Shown one piece after another: positions 5,900 through 6,218 of a stretch of 6,218 nucleotides of DNA (position 1 is the stretch's first letter; every line of letters begins with the position of its first letter). The stretch lies in contig JAEUAC010000396.1 of NCBI GenBank assembly GCA_019695455.1, positions 1 to 6,218 of the forward strand, read 5' to 3'. Source of the DNA: Methylorubrum extorquens. GTDB lineage: Bacteria; Pseudomonadota; Alphaproteobacteria; Rhizobiales; Beijerinckiaceae. The notes under the pieces are model-generated. The model was not told the origin of the DNA. It worked only from the letters and a program-made list of their open reading frames with translations, and ran no database searches. The position numbers and the translations under genes are program-made.

Positions 5900-6218
5900 T
5901 CCCGCTCGCCTTCTACGCGCCGCTGAAGAGCCCCGACCATCCGGTCCCGTCCGGCGACCGGACGATGGGGCGCCTCCTCCGGGACGCGCTCGCCCTCGCC
6001 GGCTTCGCGCCCGCGGTCGCGAGCACGCTGCGGAGCCGCGACGGCGTCGGCGATCCCGCCCGGCAGGCGACCCTGGCGGCCGAGGGCGGCCGGGAGGCCG
6101 ACCGGATCGTCGCCGAGGCCGCGGCCGCGCCGCCCGGGCGGAGGCCGCGCCTCTGGTTCACGTACCATTCCTACTACAAGGCGCCCGACCATGTCGGCCC
6201 CGCCGTCGCGCGCCGGCT
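5896..6218 (+). CDS. Third glycosyltransferase-like gene, 3' end outside window
   Basis: The first 107 codons of a gene that runs off the right edge. It starts at a GTG whose last two bases lie in the TGA of the preceding gene, the same GTGA arrangement as the previous junction. The visible protein begins MIPLAFYAPLKSPDHPVPSG and continues with DRTMGRLLRDALALAGFAPA, a pattern I associate with the N-terminus of GT4-like glycosyltransferases in Hyphomicrobiales: a first beta strand, a loop with the PSGDR motif, then a helix. Near its end is WFTYHSYYKAPDHVGP (about 88-103), a second segment recalled from the same group. The donor-binding domain is not in the window, so the assignment rests on the N-terminal part and operon context. 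An in-frame ATG at 5964 would delete the conserved opening and is unlikely. Coupled translation with the upstream gene is expected. Confidence 0.7.
   Translation, partial: MIPLAFYAPLKSPDHPVPSGDRTMGRLLRDALALAGFAPAVASTLRSRDGVGDPARQATLAAEGGREADRIVAEAAAAPPGRRPRLWFTYHSYYKAPDHVGPAVARR

Noticed and set aside
4544..6192. Long minus-strand frames opposite the glycosyltransferase genes (4544-5422 and 5239-6192).
   Set aside because: They are low-complexity shadows of the plus-strand genes, with no domain, no ribosome binding site of note, and overlap with each other.

Overview
The window is very GC-rich, with third codon positions almost always G or C, and fully packed with genes. Composition, start-codon use (ATG and GTG) and the feel of the proteins suggest a high-GC alphaproteobacterium, most likely a Methylobacterium/Methylorubrum-type member of the Hyphomicrobiales. 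That assignment rests on resemblance from memory, not on a search.

Layout: two divergent transcription units flank a 157-base intergenic region (3245-3401). Leftward (minus strand) are an 891-residue ABC-exporter-like membrane protein (569-3244) and, 17 bases after it, a 151-residue stand-alone cyclic-nucleotide-binding domain protein (96-551) with a good ribosome binding site. Rightward (plus strand) are three glycosyltransferase-like genes: a MurG/GT28-like protein (3402-4637), a GT4-type protein (4634-5899) and a third protein cut off by the right edge (from 5896). The last two each begin with a GTG whose last two bases form part of the previous gene's TGA stop (GTGA overlaps), so the three are almost certainly one translationally coupled operon. 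The left 95 bases are an AT-rich intergenic strip with a possible promoter reading off the left edge.

How the parts may work together: several glycosyltransferases beside an exporter-like protein suggest synthesis and handling of a surface or secreted glycan or glycoconjugate; its identity cannot be read from here. The most unusual object is the ABC protein. Its membrane half looks like a normal six-helix exporter. Its nucleotide-binding half has lost the Walker A lysine, Walker B glutamate, Q-loop glutamine and H-loop histidine, and carries an approximately 265-residue insertion holding two further diverged copies of the Q-loop-region segment. It therefore looks like a pseudo-ATPase paired with a small cNMP-binding partner that keeps its phosphate-binding glutamate and arginine. 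The divergent intergenic region holds two GTGCTAG-type -10 candidates facing away from each other and a perfect 14-bp palindrome between them, a plausible shared control region.
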